Source: Pirellula sp.
GTDB lineage: Bacteria > Planctomycetota > Planctomycetia > Pirellulales > Pirellulaceae
Direction of reading: 5' to 3'
NCBI GenBank assembly: GCA_021300015.1
Contig: JAJTFB010000056.1
Coordinates: forward strand, 1-43,889
DNA: 43,889 nucleotides
The translations under genes were made by a program, and so were the position numbers. Shown here piece by piece: positions 6,856 through 16,464 of the stretch. Within the stretch, counting starts at the first letter, position 1; each line of letters begins with the position of its first letter. Under the pieces are notes generated by a model. It ran no database searches. It was not told the origin of the DNA and was given only the letters and a program-made list of their open reading frames with translations.

Positions 6856-9800
6856 ATGACGTCCTACGTCGAACTCCACTGCAAATCGAACTTCTCGTTC
6901 CTCGAAGGAGCCTCGCATTCCCATGAGCTTGTCAAGCAAGCCCAACTCTATGGCTACAAGGGACTTGCGATTACCGACCGGAACACTCTTTCGGGAATCG
7001 TCCGGGCCCATACGGCCGCCAAGGACCATTCGCTCCCGTTTATTGTCGGCTGTGAACTCCATCCCATCGACGGTCCTGCTTTGGTTGTCTGGCCGGCCAA
7101 TCGTCAAGGCTACGGCGATCTTTGCAAACTCCTTAGCATCGGTCGACTGCGAGCTCCCAAAGGCTCTTGCGAAATCTCCTGGCACGATGTGGCTGGATAT
7201 TCCAAGCACTGGCTCGGTGGCCTGGTCCCCTCAGGACCAAGCGCCCGTGCGGCTCGCATTCTCGAATCTAGCCCGATCGAATCCAACACGATCGAATTTA
7301 GCCCGATCGAATCGACCGAGGAGCCCGCCTTGCCGGACCGGCTCGCGAGTCCACTGGAGGTCCCCCCCATCCCGGATTTCCCGTGGTGCCGAGTCGGTCA
7401 TGAGTTCGACCCGAAGGATTTTAGCAACTGGCTTGCTTGGACATCGCAATTCGGGGAGTTGTTTGAGGATCGTGGGTACGTGATCGGCCATCTGCACATG
7501 GAGGCCAACGAAGCCGCCAAGCTTCCATGGCTCAGCGAGCTCAGCCGACACAGCGGCGTGCCTTGGGTCGCCGCCGGGGGCTCTCTGTACCACCAACCCC
7601 AGCGGATGATTTTGCACGATTGCCTTCAAGCCATCGCTACCGGCACGACGATCGACCAGGTCGCTCATTTCCGACCCTTCAACGCCCAGCGTGCCCTGAG
7701 GTCATTGGACCAAATCGAAAAGCTCTATCGCGGCGCGCCCGATGCGATCGCAAGGAGTGTCGAAATCGCAGGTCGGGTCGATTTCAATCTCGATTGCCTG
7801 CGCTATGAATACCCCACGGAGTGGTCTCCCGACGGCATGCGTCCGATCGAGTATCTCAAGAAACTGACTTGGGCCGGCGCCCAAGGCCGCTATCCTAAGG
7901 GCGTTCCTGTGCGGGTCGTGGAGATGCTTCGCCATGAAATCAAACTCATCGAAGACCTCGGCTATGAAGCCTATTTCTTGACCGTCTGGGATCTGGTGCG
8001 ATTTGCGCGCTCGCGGGACATTCTATGCCAGGGTCGTGGGTCGGCAGCCAATTCGGCGGTCTGCTTTTGTTTGGGGGTCACCAGCGTCGATCCGAGCCGC
8101 TACGATCTGCTCTTCGAACGGTTCATCTCCCGCGAGCGGAACGAGGCCCCCGATATCGATATCGATTTCGAACACCAACGACGCGAAGAGGTCATCCAAT
8201 ACGTCTACGAAAAGTACGGTCGGCATCGAGCAGGAATGACCGCTGCGGTGACGACCTATCGGATCCGATCCGCGACCCGCGAGTGCGCCAAAGCCCTCGG
8301 ATTTACCAACGATCGCATCGATAGCTTATCGAAGATCATCGATGGTCGTTCGGGGATCGAAAACCTAGCGATGCGATGCGAACATGTCGGGATCGATCCG
8401 ACTTCAGACCTAGGCAAACGCTTTTTATACTTGGTCGAGTCGATCCTAGGCTTCCCGCGTCACTTGTCCCAACACACCGGTGGCATGGTCATGACCCAAG
8501 GGAACTTATGCGAACTGTGTCCGATCGAGAACGCTTCGATGAGCGGCAGGACGATCATCCAGTGGGACAAAGACGACTTGGATGAACTCGGTATCCTCAA
8601 AGTCGATTGTTTGGCGCTGGGAATGCTCTCGGCGATCCACCGAAGTTTCGATCTGCTCGAACAGCACCACCGACGCGCCTTGACCCTATCGACGATCCCT
8701 GCCGAGGACCCGAGCGTCTACGACATGATCTGCAAAGCCGATACGCTCGGGGTCTTTCAGATCGAGAGCCGAGCTCAGATGAGCATGCTTCCGAGACTCC
8801 GGCCCCGGTGTTTTTATGACTTGGTCATCGAGGTTGCCATTGTCCGGCCCGGCCCTATTCAGGGGAATATGGTCCACCCGTATTTGACGGCCCGGCAGAC
8901 CGGCAAACAGCCCCCTTATCCGAACGAACAGATCGCTCAGGTCCTTCGCAAAACCATGGGTGTCCCGATCTTCCAAGAGCAGGCCATGCGGCTTGCGGTC
9001 GTCGCGGCGGGATTCACCCCCGGCGAGGCCGACCAACTTCGCCGCGCCATGGCCGCTTGGCGTCGCCCCGGAGTGATCGATCAATTCCGAAGAAAACTTC
9101 TCGAAGGCATGCGCGCCAATGGCCTCGATGAATCGTTTGCCGAAACAGTGTTCAACCAGATACGCGGATTCGGAGAGTATGGGTTTCCCGAATCGCATGC
9201 GGCGAGCTTTGCGCTCCTTGTATATGCTTCGTGCTGGATCAAGCATCATCACCCAGAGATTTTCTGCTGCGCGATGCTCAACAGCCAGCCGCTGGGTTTC
9301 TATACCCCGGCCCAACTCATCGCCGATGCCCAACGCCACGGCGTTCAAATCGCTCCGGTCGATCTCAATGCCAGCGACTTCGAATGCACCTTGGAGCCCG
9401 ATGCAAACGGCTTTCGCGTCCGCTTGGGACTGTGCATGATTCGGGGATTGCACGAAAACGATGGGCTCGCGATCGCAGCCCAACGCCGTGCCCAAGGGGC
9501 CTTCAGGGACCAGAGTCAACTCGTCCAACGCTGTCGCTTGGGGCAAGCCGTCTTGGCGATCCTTGCCGACAGCGGGGCGATGGCTTCGCTCTCAGGCAAC
9601 CGCAGAGCCGCTTATTGGCAAGCCTTAGGCCAGGACAAATCGTACACCTCCTTGCCTTTGCTCGAAGCCGCCGGTGTGGATATCGACGACCCGATCCCTG
9701 AGTCGCTCGTGGCGATGGACCCGGCCCAGGAGGTCGCTGCAGACTACGCCACGACCGGGCTTTCCTTGCGAGGCCATCCTATGCAATTCCACCGAGAGAA

Positions 9801-10137
9801 ACTCCGTGGCCATCGCGTGCGATCCGCTGCCGAACTCTCCGATCTCAAGCACGGGCAACTCGTTCGCGTCGCAGGCTTGATCGTCCTGAGGCAACGCCCA
9901 GGAACGGCCAAGGGGATCACGTTTGTGACCATGGAGGACGAGACCGGCAGCATCAACTTGGTGGTCCGCCCTAAGACCTGGGAATCCCATTACTTGGTCT
10001 GCAAGCAGTCCAATGCATGGCTTGTCCACGGCACGCTTGAGAGCCGACAGGGAGTCATCCACGTCCTGGTGAGCTTGATCGAAGACCTCAGCAAGTCGAT
10101 CGGTCCCTTGGAGATCCCCTCGCGAGATTTTCGTTAA
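6856..10137 (+). CDS. dnaE2: Error-prone DNA polymerase DnaE2 (ImuC type)
   Basis: A 1093-aa C-family polymerase used in translesion synthesis and damage-induced mutagenesis. It begins with a PHP domain (YVELHCKSNFSFLEGAS), which in DnaE2 replaces the longer DnaE1 start. The polymerase core carries APDIDIDF with D433 and D435, then HTGGMVMTQGNLCELCPIENA and the third acidic region LGILKVDCLALGML. A tandem helix-hairpin-helix segment (about 800-900) and an OB-fold (about 970-1060, GQLVRVAGLIVLRQRPGTAKG) follow. Length and order fit DnaE2 rather than the replicative subunit. The usual partners imuA and imuB are not adjacent. Residues 137-151 are a three-fold pentapeptide repeat (E-x-x-x-I) from a 15-nt tandem duplication. 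I saw no clear LexA box upstream. Confidence 0.93.
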   Translation: MTSYVELHCKSNFSFLEGASHSHELVKQAQLYGYKGLAITDRNTLSGIVRAHTAAKDHSLPFIVGCELHPIDGPALVVWPANRQGYGDLCKLLSIGRLRAPKGSCEISWHDVAGYSKHWLGGLVPSGPSARAARILESSPIESNTIEFSPIESTEEPALPDRLASPLEVPPIPDFPWCRVGHEFDPKDFSNWLAWTSQFGELFEDRGYVIGHLHMEANEAAKLPWLSELSRHSGVPWVAAGGSLYHQPQRMILHDCLQAIATGTTIDQVAHFRPFNAQRALRSLDQIEKLYRGAPDAIARSVEIAGRVDFNLDCLRYEYPTEWSPDGMRPIEYLKKLTWAGAQGRYPKGVPVRVVEMLRHEIKLIEDLGYEAYFLTVWDLVRFARSRDILCQGRGSAANSAVCFCLGVTSVDPSRYDLLFERFISRERNEAPDIDIDFEHQRREEVIQYVYEKYGRHRAGMTAAVTTYRIRSATRECAKALGFTNDRIDSLSKIIDGRSGIENLAMRCEHVGIDPTSDLGKRFLYLVESILGFPRHLSQHTGGMVMTQGNLCELCPIENASMSGRTIIQWDKDDLDELGILKVDCLALGMLSAIHRSFDLLEQHHRRALTLSTIPAEDPSVYDMICKADTLGVFQIESRAQMSMLPRLRPRCFYDLVIEVAIVRPGPIQGNMVHPYLTARQTGKQPPYPNEQIAQVLRKTMGVPIFQEQAMRLAVVAAGFTPGEADQLRRAMAAWRRPGVIDQFRRKLLEGMRANGLDESFAETVFNQIRGFGEYGFPESHAASFALLVYASCWIKHHHPEIFCCAMLNSQPLGFYTPAQLIADAQRHGVQIAPVDLNASDFECTLEPDANGFRVRLGLCMIRGLHENDGLAIAAQRRAQGAFRDQSQLVQRCRLGQAVLAILADSGAMASLSGNRRAAYWQALGQDKSYTSLPLLEAAGVDIDDPIPESLVAMDPAQEVAADYATTGLSLRGHPMQFHREKLRGHRVRSAAELSDLKHGQLVRVAGLIVLRQRPGTAKGITFVTMEDETGSINLVVRPKTWESHYLVCKQSNAWLVHGTLESRQGVIHVLVSLIEDLSKSIGPLEIPSRDFR
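7263..7307. repeat. 15-bp tandem repeat, three copies, inside dnaE2
   Basis: Three consecutive 15-base units beginning CGAAT (7263, 7278, 7293) encode ESSPI-ESNTI-EFSPI. The middle copy has diverged most. Being in-frame, it lengthens a linker after the PHP domain region without breaking the gene. Confidence 0.75.
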
Positions 10138-10150
10138 GCACCCCAGCCGT

Positions 10151-10178
10151 TAGGCATTAGGCATTAGGCATTAGGCAT
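10151..10178. repeat. TAGGCAT heptamer in four exact copies
   Basis: Four perfect head-to-tail copies of TAGGCAT fill the 40-base space between the convergent dnaE2 and aroB stops. The last base is also the first base of the reversed aroB stop codon. A 7-bp unit is prone to slippage, so copy number may vary between strains. Confidence 0.9.
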
Positions 10179-11269
10179 TAGCCGTCGGCATGGCGAAGTA
10201 TCGCATCGATCGGAACTTCCTTGACCGTCTCGACGTGCCCCAAGCGACTCGGCAGAATGAGCCGCAGTTGGCCGTGGGATGTCTTTTTGTCGAGCATCAT
10301 CGCTTGTACCATCGATTCAGGTGAGATCGGCTCATGCCGGTTCGATAGTCTTGTCGGTAGTCCGAATGTTTCGAGCAATTCGGTTTGCCGGCCGAGTTCT
10401 TGCTCGGTCCATCGATGGAGCTCGACGGCCAAGCGGCCCGCCATGGTCATTCCTATAGAAATGGCTTCACCATGGAGATAGGTACCGTATTGAGCTAATG
10501 CTTCGATCGCATGGCCAAAGGTATGTCCGTAGTTGAGAATGGCGCGAAGACCGGTCGTTTCGTGCTCGTCGGCCGAGACGACCTGAGCTTTGAGCTCGCA
10601 ACATCGACTTACGAGGTATTCCAAGACTTGGACGTCGCGATCGAGAATCGACTTGGCGTTGACCTCCAGCCAGCCGAAGAAATCCGGGTCCATGATCACG
10701 CCGTATTTGACGACTTCGGCCAAGCCGCTTTTGAATTCGCGTTCGGGCAGCGAGTCGAGCGATCGCAAGTCGATCCAAACCATGGAAGGTTGCCAGAACG
10801 CACCGATGACGTTCTTGGCCTGTGGCAGGTTGATCCCCGTTTTTCCGCCGACGCTGCTATCGACCATCGAAAGGAGCGTTGTGGGGACTTGGAGCAATCG
10901 AACCCCACGGTTCCACGACGCGGCCAAAAAGCCGGCCAGATCGCCGACGACTCCCCCACCGACGGCAACGATCACGGCTTGACGGTCTGCGCGGAGCAAA
11001 GCCATTTGTTGCCAAAGGCGTCCGAGTTGCTCAATGGACTTGCTCGCCTCACCGCTGGGGATTTCGACCATCGCGGTATTGGAAACGTTGACGGCGAGGG
11101 ATTCGCGAATTTTTTGAGCGATAGGTAAGACGTTTCGGTCGGCGATCAGGATGAAACTCGAGGCTCCGGAGCAATACTGATGAACGGCCAAACACAGCTC
11201 GGTCGCTTCGGGTACTCCGATGTGGATCGGATAAGCCCTTGAGTCCAAGGGAACGGAGATAGATCGCAT
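10178..11269 (-). CDS. aroB: 3-Dehydroquinate synthase
   Basis: A 363-aa cytosolic enzyme of the shikimate pathway, converting DAHP to 3-dehydroquinate with NAD and a divalent metal. The NAD-binding loop is VAVGGGVVGDLAGFLAASW, followed by the phosphate/substrate stretch VPTTLLSMVDSSVGGKTGIN, the metal ligand region EVVKYGVI, and later NYGHTFGHAIE with metal-binding histidines. Length is standard. The kinase gene upstream on the same strand ends 15 bases before this start, so the two are probably cotranscribed. The stop codon abuts the TAGGCAT repeat. Confidence 0.96.
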   Translation of the reverse strand: MRSISVPLDSRAYPIHIGVPEATELCLAVHQYCSGASSFILIADRNVLPIAQKIRESLAVNVSNTAMVEIPSGEASKSIEQLGRLWQQMALLRADRQAVIVAVGGGVVGDLAGFLAASWNRGVRLLQVPTTLLSMVDSSVGGKTGINLPQAKNVIGAFWQPSMVWIDLRSLDSLPEREFKSGLAEVVKYGVIMDPDFFGWLEVNAKSILDRDVQVLEYLVSRCCELKAQVVSADEHETTGLRAILNYGHTFGHAIEALAQYGTYLHGEAISIGMTMAGRLAVELHRWTEQELGRQTELLETFGLPTRLSNRHEPISPESMVQAMMLDKKTSHGQLRLILPSRLGHVETVKEVPIDAILRHADG

Positions 11270-11284
11270 AGGGCTGGAGGCTTT

Positions 11285-12856
11285 TTAGATTCTTGGTTCA
11301 GATTTGTTAACCGCAAGCACGACGTTCGAATGGCAAAGGTAGTCGTGAAGGGCTTTGCGTCGCCCGAGCAGAAATAGGGCGATGGAGTTTAGCCCGAGGA
11401 CCCCGATCAGGGAATATTCGATCCCCTTGGAGACCGAGACCGACTGCAAGGAGATGTACAGAGCCAGTGGAAAGAGCCACGCAAAAGCGTTCCTGAGGAC
11501 CTCGCGGGGGACTAGTTGCTCGCGGCGAGGGGGTAGGCCGTGCTCTTCGACAATTCGGAGTTGGAAAAGGTATCTACCCAACGAGGGCCAACCTCGGTAG
11601 ATCAGCAACAGATACAACGCCGGCACGATGAGCGAAGCAAATGCGATGATCGGGATGAGCAATTGACTGCTTTCGGCTCGGAACGCTTGGAGTCCAAAGA
11701 TCGAGATCGCAAACGGTGCCATGGCGCCTAACAAGCAGGCTTGGTCGACCGAATAGGCCATCAGGCGAGGCGCGAACCCCGCTGCGGTGGTGCTCACCGG
11801 CGCGATGGCTCGGAGCGCATCGAGCAATTCGTCGTAGTTTGCGTAACGCTCTTGAGGGTTTCTTGCTAGGAGACGCTGGAGGACATTCTTGAACTCGCTC
11901 GGCAGGGTCTTAGGCCATGGGCTCGGAAAGCTGATCTCTGCGGCCAAGAGGGATTCGAGCTTTGCCTGAAGCGATTCACCTTGGATTTGAACTGGAAGCC
12001 TTCCGAAAGCCATTTCGAAGAGCGTCACGCCCAAGGCATACATGTCTGTTTGGATGCTGTAAGCACCACCGCGAAGGATCTCGGGTGCCACATACGAGGG
12101 AGTCCCGGCGATCGAGCCACCCTCCTTGGTTCCATCGGTGTTTTGCACCCGTGCCAAACCAAAGTCGGATATTTTCACACGGCCTTCGCCAGCGAGGATC
12201 AAGTTTGCGGGTTTGATATCGGCGTGGATCAGGTCGAAGATCGTCGCATGCTTGAGGGCTGAGGCCACTTGGATCCCATAGCCGATGGTTTCTGGATAAG
12301 GGATTGCGCCTTGACGTCGAATGCGTTCGGCGAGGGTAGGGCCAGGGAGCAGTTCCATCGCTAGGAACGGCTCCTCGTTTTGGCGACCGACGTAGTAGAT
12401 GGTCACCACGTGCGGGTGATTGAGTCGGGCTTGTGCGACCGCCTCTCGCAGCATGGGGTCGACCTGCTCGGAACTGCTCTGGCTTTTGCTCCGCATGACC
12501 TTGACGGCCACGTACCGCTGCAACGAGGTATCGAGCGCGCGATAAACAGCCCCCATGCCACCTTGACCGAGCTGTTTCTCGAGTTTGAAGTGACCGAAGA
12601 CATGATCGGTCATCGCGTCGATGGGGTCTAAATCGACCTCGCAATCACGGGGCGAACCTTGCAGGCTCGATAAGCTTACCGTCGCTTCGTAAGCATCCTG
12701 GAGGGCTTCGCCCAGGACGCGTCGATAACAAAGGGGGCACTGGCCTCCACGCTGAGGTTCCACGACGTACTCGTAACCGCAGACGCAGTGGTAGACATGG
12801 TCCTTGACGACCGGTAGGTGAACTTCAGAATCAGCGTCCAAGGGGTTCTGTTGCAT
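11285..12856 (-). CDS. Ser/Thr protein kinase with N-terminal zinc ribbon and C-terminal RDD membrane domain
   Basis: A Hanks-type kinase fused to a membrane domain. Counting from the ATG at 12856: a likely zinc ribbon of four cysteines (CVCGYEY...CPLCYRR, 24-43); the P-loop GQGGMGAVY (97-105); K119 in VAVKV; the catalytic loop HADIKPAN (211-218) with D213; DFG 231-233; APE 257-259. In the catalytic loop the usual Arg before Asp is Ala. From about residue 355 an RDD domain begins (RLMAYSVDQ, several hydrophobic helices, SLGRYLFQLRIV, RRKALHDYLCHSNVV), which would anchor the protein. A GTG at 12889, 11 codons upstream, is an alternative start; neither has a clear Shine-Dalgarno sequence. Targets are unknown. 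Confidence 0.9.
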   Translation of the reverse strand: MQQNPLDADSEVHLPVVKDHVYHCVCGYEYVVEPQRGGQCPLCYRRVLGEALQDAYEATVSLSSLQGSPRDCEVDLDPIDAMTDHVFGHFKLEKQLGQGGMGAVYRALDTSLQRYVAVKVMRSKSQSSSEQVDPMLREAVAQARLNHPHVVTIYYVGRQNEEPFLAMELLPGPTLAERIRRQGAIPYPETIGYGIQVASALKHATIFDLIHADIKPANLILAGEGRVKISDFGLARVQNTDGTKEGGSIAGTPSYVAPEILRGGAYSIQTDMYALGVTLFEMAFGRLPVQIQGESLQAKLESLLAAEISFPSPWPKTLPSEFKNVLQRLLARNPQERYANYDELLDALRAIAPVSTTAAGFAPRLMAYSVDQACLLGAMAPFAISIFGLQAFRAESSQLLIPIIAFASLIVPALYLLLIYRGWPSLGRYLFQLRIVEEHGLPPRREQLVPREVLRNAFAWLFPLALYISLQSVSVSKGIEYSLIGVLGLNSIALFLLGRRKALHDYLCHSNVVLAVNKSEPRI

Positions 12857-12986
12857 AGGTTGGGTTCTGCGTGGTCGATCAGTATACACAAAGTCGTTTT
12901 TTTTCGCAGATCCTCCGCAGGGTAGATCGATCCGATAAACTACTCAAAAGAGCTGGTTTTTTCGTCCTTTTTTCAGTGGGTTTTTC

Positions 12987-14162
12987 ATGGCAAGCTCCCG
13001 AGAGGCTTTTTCGATGCATTGGATTCCGTTGCCCGAAGATCATCCGACACCGTCGTTGGTGGTCGATGCCCTTACCGTCGAGCGAAATCTCACTCGCATG
13101 CAGCAGTACTGCAATGAGCACCGGCTGAACCTAAGGCCCCATACGAAAACCCACAAATCGATACGCATGGCAAAGCGGCAAATCGCATTGGGTGCCAAAG
13201 GTTTAACGGTCGCCAAAGTCGGGGAAGCCGAGCGAATGTCCCAAGCCAGCAGGGACCTGTTTCTGGCTTATCCTGCGATCGGAACGGGGCGTTTGCAGCG
13301 GTTGGAAGGTTTGCTCAGAGCCTCTGCCGAGGAATCTCAGAGCTTGGGAACCGCCGGGAGAATCGCCGTTGGGATCGATTCTCTCGAAGCCGCCGAGCGG
13401 ATCGCTCAGACGGCTCGCAACGTCGGGCTTCCTGTAGGAATCATGGTCGACCTGGATGTCGGGTTTCACCGCACCGGGGTCGAATCCAGCGCCCAAGCCG
13501 TCGAACTGTGCGCTTGGGTCTCCAAGCAGTCTGGATTGGAATTTCGAGGCTTGATGTGCTTTCCCGGGCATATACTTCCCGCGGCCTCCACCGAGGCCTG
13601 GAGTCAGTACCACGATGCGATCGCCGGTGTTGTCGATCGATTGCGTTCCCTAGGGATCGACGTACCAGTCATTTCCGGGGGCTCAACCCCGACGGCCAAA
13701 GAATCCCATCGAAATCCCATTCTGAACGAAATCCGACCAGGAACGTATATCTATAACGATTGGAACGAAGTCGCTTTAGGGGTCGCCGGTATCGATGATT
13801 GCGCCGCTCGCGTCGTGGCGACGGTCGTAAGCGTGCCGACCAAAAACAAGTTCATCCTCGATGCAGGGAGCAAAACCCTCTCGAGCGATCGCCATTGCGT
13901 TGAGCCCGAATCGGGCTTTGGAAAAGTCGTCGACTATCCGGATGCCAAGGTTTCGCGTCTGAGCGAGGAGCATGGAGAAGTGATATTCCCGGAAACCTAC
14001 GCAGGCCCTCGGCCCAAGGTCGGCGACCGCGTCTGGATCATCCCCAACCATATTTGCGTGTGTGTCAATTTGCAAAACTCCTTTTTCCTTTACCAACAAG
14101 ACAATCCAGAACACGGCGGCCTTGAAGAACTCGCCGTCGACGCAAGAGGAATGCTGGTCTGA
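12987..14162 (+). CDS. D-threonine aldolase / D-serine dehydratase family PLP enzyme
   Basis: A 391-aa fold-type III PLP enzyme. The N-terminal alanine-racemase-like barrel begins with DHPTPSLVVD, and RPHTKTHKS (about 51-59) contains the lysine expected to bind PLP. A glycine-rich phosphate loop (ISGGSTPT) follows. The C-terminal domain ends with IIPNHICVCVNL, whose His and Cys match the metal-binding pair of the D-serine dehydratase/D-threonine aldolase C-terminal domain. The reaction is cleavage or deamination of a D-hydroxy-amino acid; which one is not decided by the motifs. A second ATG at 13014 is possible, as upstream signals are weak. The glycosyltransferase start lies 2 bases after the stop, indicating coupling. 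Confidence 0.85.
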   Translation: MASSREAFSMHWIPLPEDHPTPSLVVDALTVERNLTRMQQYCNEHRLNLRPHTKTHKSIRMAKRQIALGAKGLTVAKVGEAERMSQASRDLFLAYPAIGTGRLQRLEGLLRASAEESQSLGTAGRIAVGIDSLEAAERIAQTARNVGLPVGIMVDLDVGFHRTGVESSAQAVELCAWVSKQSGLEFRGLMCFPGHILPAASTEAWSQYHDAIAGVVDRLRSLGIDVPVISGGSTPTAKESHRNPILNEIRPGTYIYNDWNEVALGVAGIDDCAARVVATVVSVPTKNKFILDAGSKTLSSDRHCVEPESGFGKVVDYPDAKVSRLSEEHGEVIFPETYAGPRPKVGDRVWIIPNHICVCVNLQNSFFLYQQDNPEHGGLEELAVDARGMLV

Positions 14163-14163
14163 A

Positions 14164-14994
14164 ATGAAAGTCTCCATCCTTGTACCGGCTTACAACGAAC
14201 AGTCGACCATCGTCCTGGTCCTGCGAAAACTTTTGGATGTCCCCTTTTCCAATCAATTTGCCGTCGATAAGGAAATCCTCGTCGTCGACGACGGGTCGAC
14301 CGATCAGACATGCCAGAGAGTCGAAGAGTTCCTCGCGAACAACCCTGCCGACCAAGACAAAATCCGCCTGATTCGCCAACCGAAAAACGCTGGCAAAACC
14401 GCTGCGATCGCAAAGGCCATTAGCAACGCGACCGGGGATGTGATGATCATCCAAGACGCCGATTTGGAATACGACCCGCGTGAAATTCCAGGCGTTCTAT
14501 ATCCCATCTTTGAGAACTGGGCCGATGTGGTCTACGGAAGTCGCTTCCTGGTCAAGAAAGCGTCTCGAGTTCTCTATTTTTATCACTACGTCGCCAACAA
14601 ATTCCTGACGTTGCTCAGCAACGTCCTGACCAACCGAAACATGTCCGATATCGAGACTTGTTACAAGGCGTTTCGACGAGAGGTCATCGTGCCATTGGAA
14701 CTGACGAGCCACGGTTTTGGAATGGAAGTCGAAATCACCGCAATGGTCTGCAAGACCCGGGCAAGGACCTACGAGGTCCCAATCTCCTACTACGGCCGAA
14801 CGTACGAAGAAGGAAAGAAAATCGGTGTGCGTGACGGAATAGCTGCGATCTGGTATATCCTATATTACAACCTGATCCATCCGTGGACCCAAGCCGGTCA
14901 AAACTACATCCAGACCGTCAATAGTTCGCTCAAAGCCGTGCATGCCAAGGAGCAACTCGGCGAAGTGAGCTCGCCCGGGACACGGAAATCCTAA
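14164..14994 (+). CDS. Family 2 glycosyltransferase (polyprenyl-phosphate sugar transferase type)
   Basis: A 276-aa GT-A fold transferase resembling dolichol-phosphate mannose synthases. VSILVPAYNEQSTI opens the fold, VVDDGSTDQT binds the nucleotide, and IIQDADLEYDP supplies the DxD metal site. The C-terminal region (YGRTYEEGKKIGVRDG) matches bacterial homologues. No C-terminal membrane helices are present, so it is the short soluble or peripheral form. The frame is open further upstream to 14062 inside the previous gene, but ATG 14164, one base after the preceding stop codon, fits conserved family starts. It likely transfers a sugar from a nucleotide donor to a lipid phosphate for envelope glycan building. 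Confidence 0.9.
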   Translation: MKVSILVPAYNEQSTIVLVLRKLLDVPFSNQFAVDKEILVVDDGSTDQTCQRVEEFLANNPADQDKIRLIRQPKNAGKTAAIAKAISNATGDVMIIQDADLEYDPREIPGVLYPIFENWADVVYGSRFLVKKASRVLYFYHYVANKFLTLLSNVLTNRNMSDIETCYKAFRREVIVPLELTSHGFGMEVEITAMVCKTRARTYEVPISYYGRTYEEGKKIGVRDGIAAIWYILYYNLIHPWTQAGQNYIQTVNSSLKAVHAKEQLGEVSSPGTRKS

Positions 14995-15015
14995 CCGCAT
15001 TCTGCATCAGCAACC

Positions 15016-16464
15016 ATGAAGTTTGAATTCTGCCGAGAAGACTGGGTCCATAAGCCTTGCGATGCTCTTGTAGTCGCCCTGGACGACGACTGGGCACAAC
15101 GATCCGAGTTCCAATCGCTCGACCAAGCGAGTTCGAGTTGGTTTCGACGCGTCATGCAAAGCGGTGAAGTTTCGACTAAACCGAACAAGGTCTCCATGCT
15201 CATCGCACCGACGGGAATCGCCGCAGGGGTTCTATGCATCGTCGGTACGGGCAACGCAAGTCAGTCGGCTTGCAACACCTACTTTCGCGCAGCGGGTGCG
15301 GCGATGAAGGCCCTTGCCTCCAAACAAAGATCCGCAGTTCGCTTTGTCGGATTCGGCAACTCTCCCCTGGAAATCCGCGCCGCCATCGCAGGTGCCCTCG
15401 TCGGCTCCCAAGGCCAAGACCTCTACAAGAGCGAGAAAAGTACCTTCGCCCCAGAAACCGTCGAGTGGTCCGGAAGCAATGATGCCCAAATCCGAGCCGG
15501 GGAAATCATCGGTGAATCGGTCAATCTAGCCCGACTGATGGTCAACCAACCCCCGAATCGCATGTACCCGGAAACGTTCACCGATCAAGCCATCGATGTC
15601 GCCAACGATGCGGGCTTCTCGATCGAAGTTTGGGATAAACAACGACTCATTGAGGAGCGTTGCCAAGCGCTCCTGGCCGTCGCACAAGGCTCGCTTCGCG
15701 ATCCACGATTGCTGATCCTGCGTTACAGCGGTGCTCCGCCAGACTCCGAACCCCTGGCCCTGGTCGGCAAAGGAGTCACGTTCGACTCCGGCGGATATTC
15801 GCTCAAGCCCACCGATGGAATGCTGACGATGAAGTGCGACATGGCAGGCGCAGCGACAGTCCTTGCCATCTTCAACGCAATCGCCAAACTCAAAGTCCGC
15901 AGGAATGTCGTCGGTGTGCTAGGACTCGTCGAGAACCTCGTCTCCGGGGATGCCTTCAAACTCGGCGATGTCCTGACGGCCCGCAGCGGTAAAACCATCG
16001 AAATCCATAACACCGATGCCGAAGGCCGATTGGTCCTTGCCGATTGCTTGGATGTCGCTCTCGAAGAAAAACCCTCCCAAATCATCGACTTTGCAACCCT
16101 CACCGGCGCGTGCGTCGTGGCCCTTGGGAACGATGTGGCCGGACTCATGAGCAATCAGACCCAGCTCCAAGTCGACATCCAATCGTTCACCGAAAAATGT
16201 GGCGAGTACACTTGGCCGCTACCCATGCACTCGTTCTACAGCGAGCAGATCGCTGGAAAAGTTGCCGATATCAAGAACGTCGGCGAGGGACGCTGGGGAG
16301 GAGCCATCACCGCCGCAAAATTCCTCGAGGAATTCGTCCAAGCTAAACCTTGGGCCCACCTCGATATCGCAGGACCGGCATTCTTGGACTCGGCCAAGCC
16401 TTGGTGCGACGCCGGTGGGACCGGCTTCCTAGTACGCTCTTTCGCCGAATGGCTCCTGGCATGA
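15016..16464 (+). CDS. pepA: Leucyl aminopeptidase (M17, PepA)
   Basis: A 482-aa cytosolic di-metal aminopeptidase. The N-terminal macro-like domain is variable. The catalytic domain contains LVGKGVTFDSGGYSLKP, with the first metal/lysine site, MKCDMAGAA, and the M17 signature NTDAEGRL (332-339) that gives the metal ligands and catalytic arginine. The length is typical. It releases N-terminal residues, preferentially leucine, in peptide turnover, and some PepA proteins also bind DNA. The stop overlaps the start of the histidine kinase gene (ATGA at 16461-16464), so the two are translationally coupled. Confidence 0.95.
   Translation: MKFEFCREDWVHKPCDALVVALDDDWAQRSEFQSLDQASSSWFRRVMQSGEVSTKPNKVSMLIAPTGIAAGVLCIVGTGNASQSACNTYFRAAGAAMKALASKQRSAVRFVGFGNSPLEIRAAIAGALVGSQGQDLYKSEKSTFAPETVEWSGSNDAQIRAGEIIGESVNLARLMVNQPPNRMYPETFTDQAIDVANDAGFSIEVWDKQRLIEERCQALLAVAQGSLRDPRLLILRYSGAPPDSEPLALVGKGVTFDSGGYSLKPTDGMLTMKCDMAGAATVLAIFNAIAKLKVRRNVVGVLGLVENLVSGDAFKLGDVLTARSGKTIEIHNTDAEGRLVLADCLDVALEEKPSQIIDFATLTGACVVALGNDVAGLMSNQTQLQVDIQSFTEKCGEYTWPLPMHSFYSEQIAGKVADIKNVGEGRWGGAITAAKFLEEFVQAKPWAHLDIAGPAFLDSAKPWCDAGGTGFLVRSFAEWLLA

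Noticed and set aside
8686..9546. Minus-strand frame of 286 codons inside dnaE2
   Set aside because: It overlaps conserved polymerase motifs and has no recognisable domain or start signal.
10138..10180. CRISPR-like array for the TAGGCAT copies
   Set aside because: Seven-base units without spacers are a simple tandem repeat; no cas genes are nearby.
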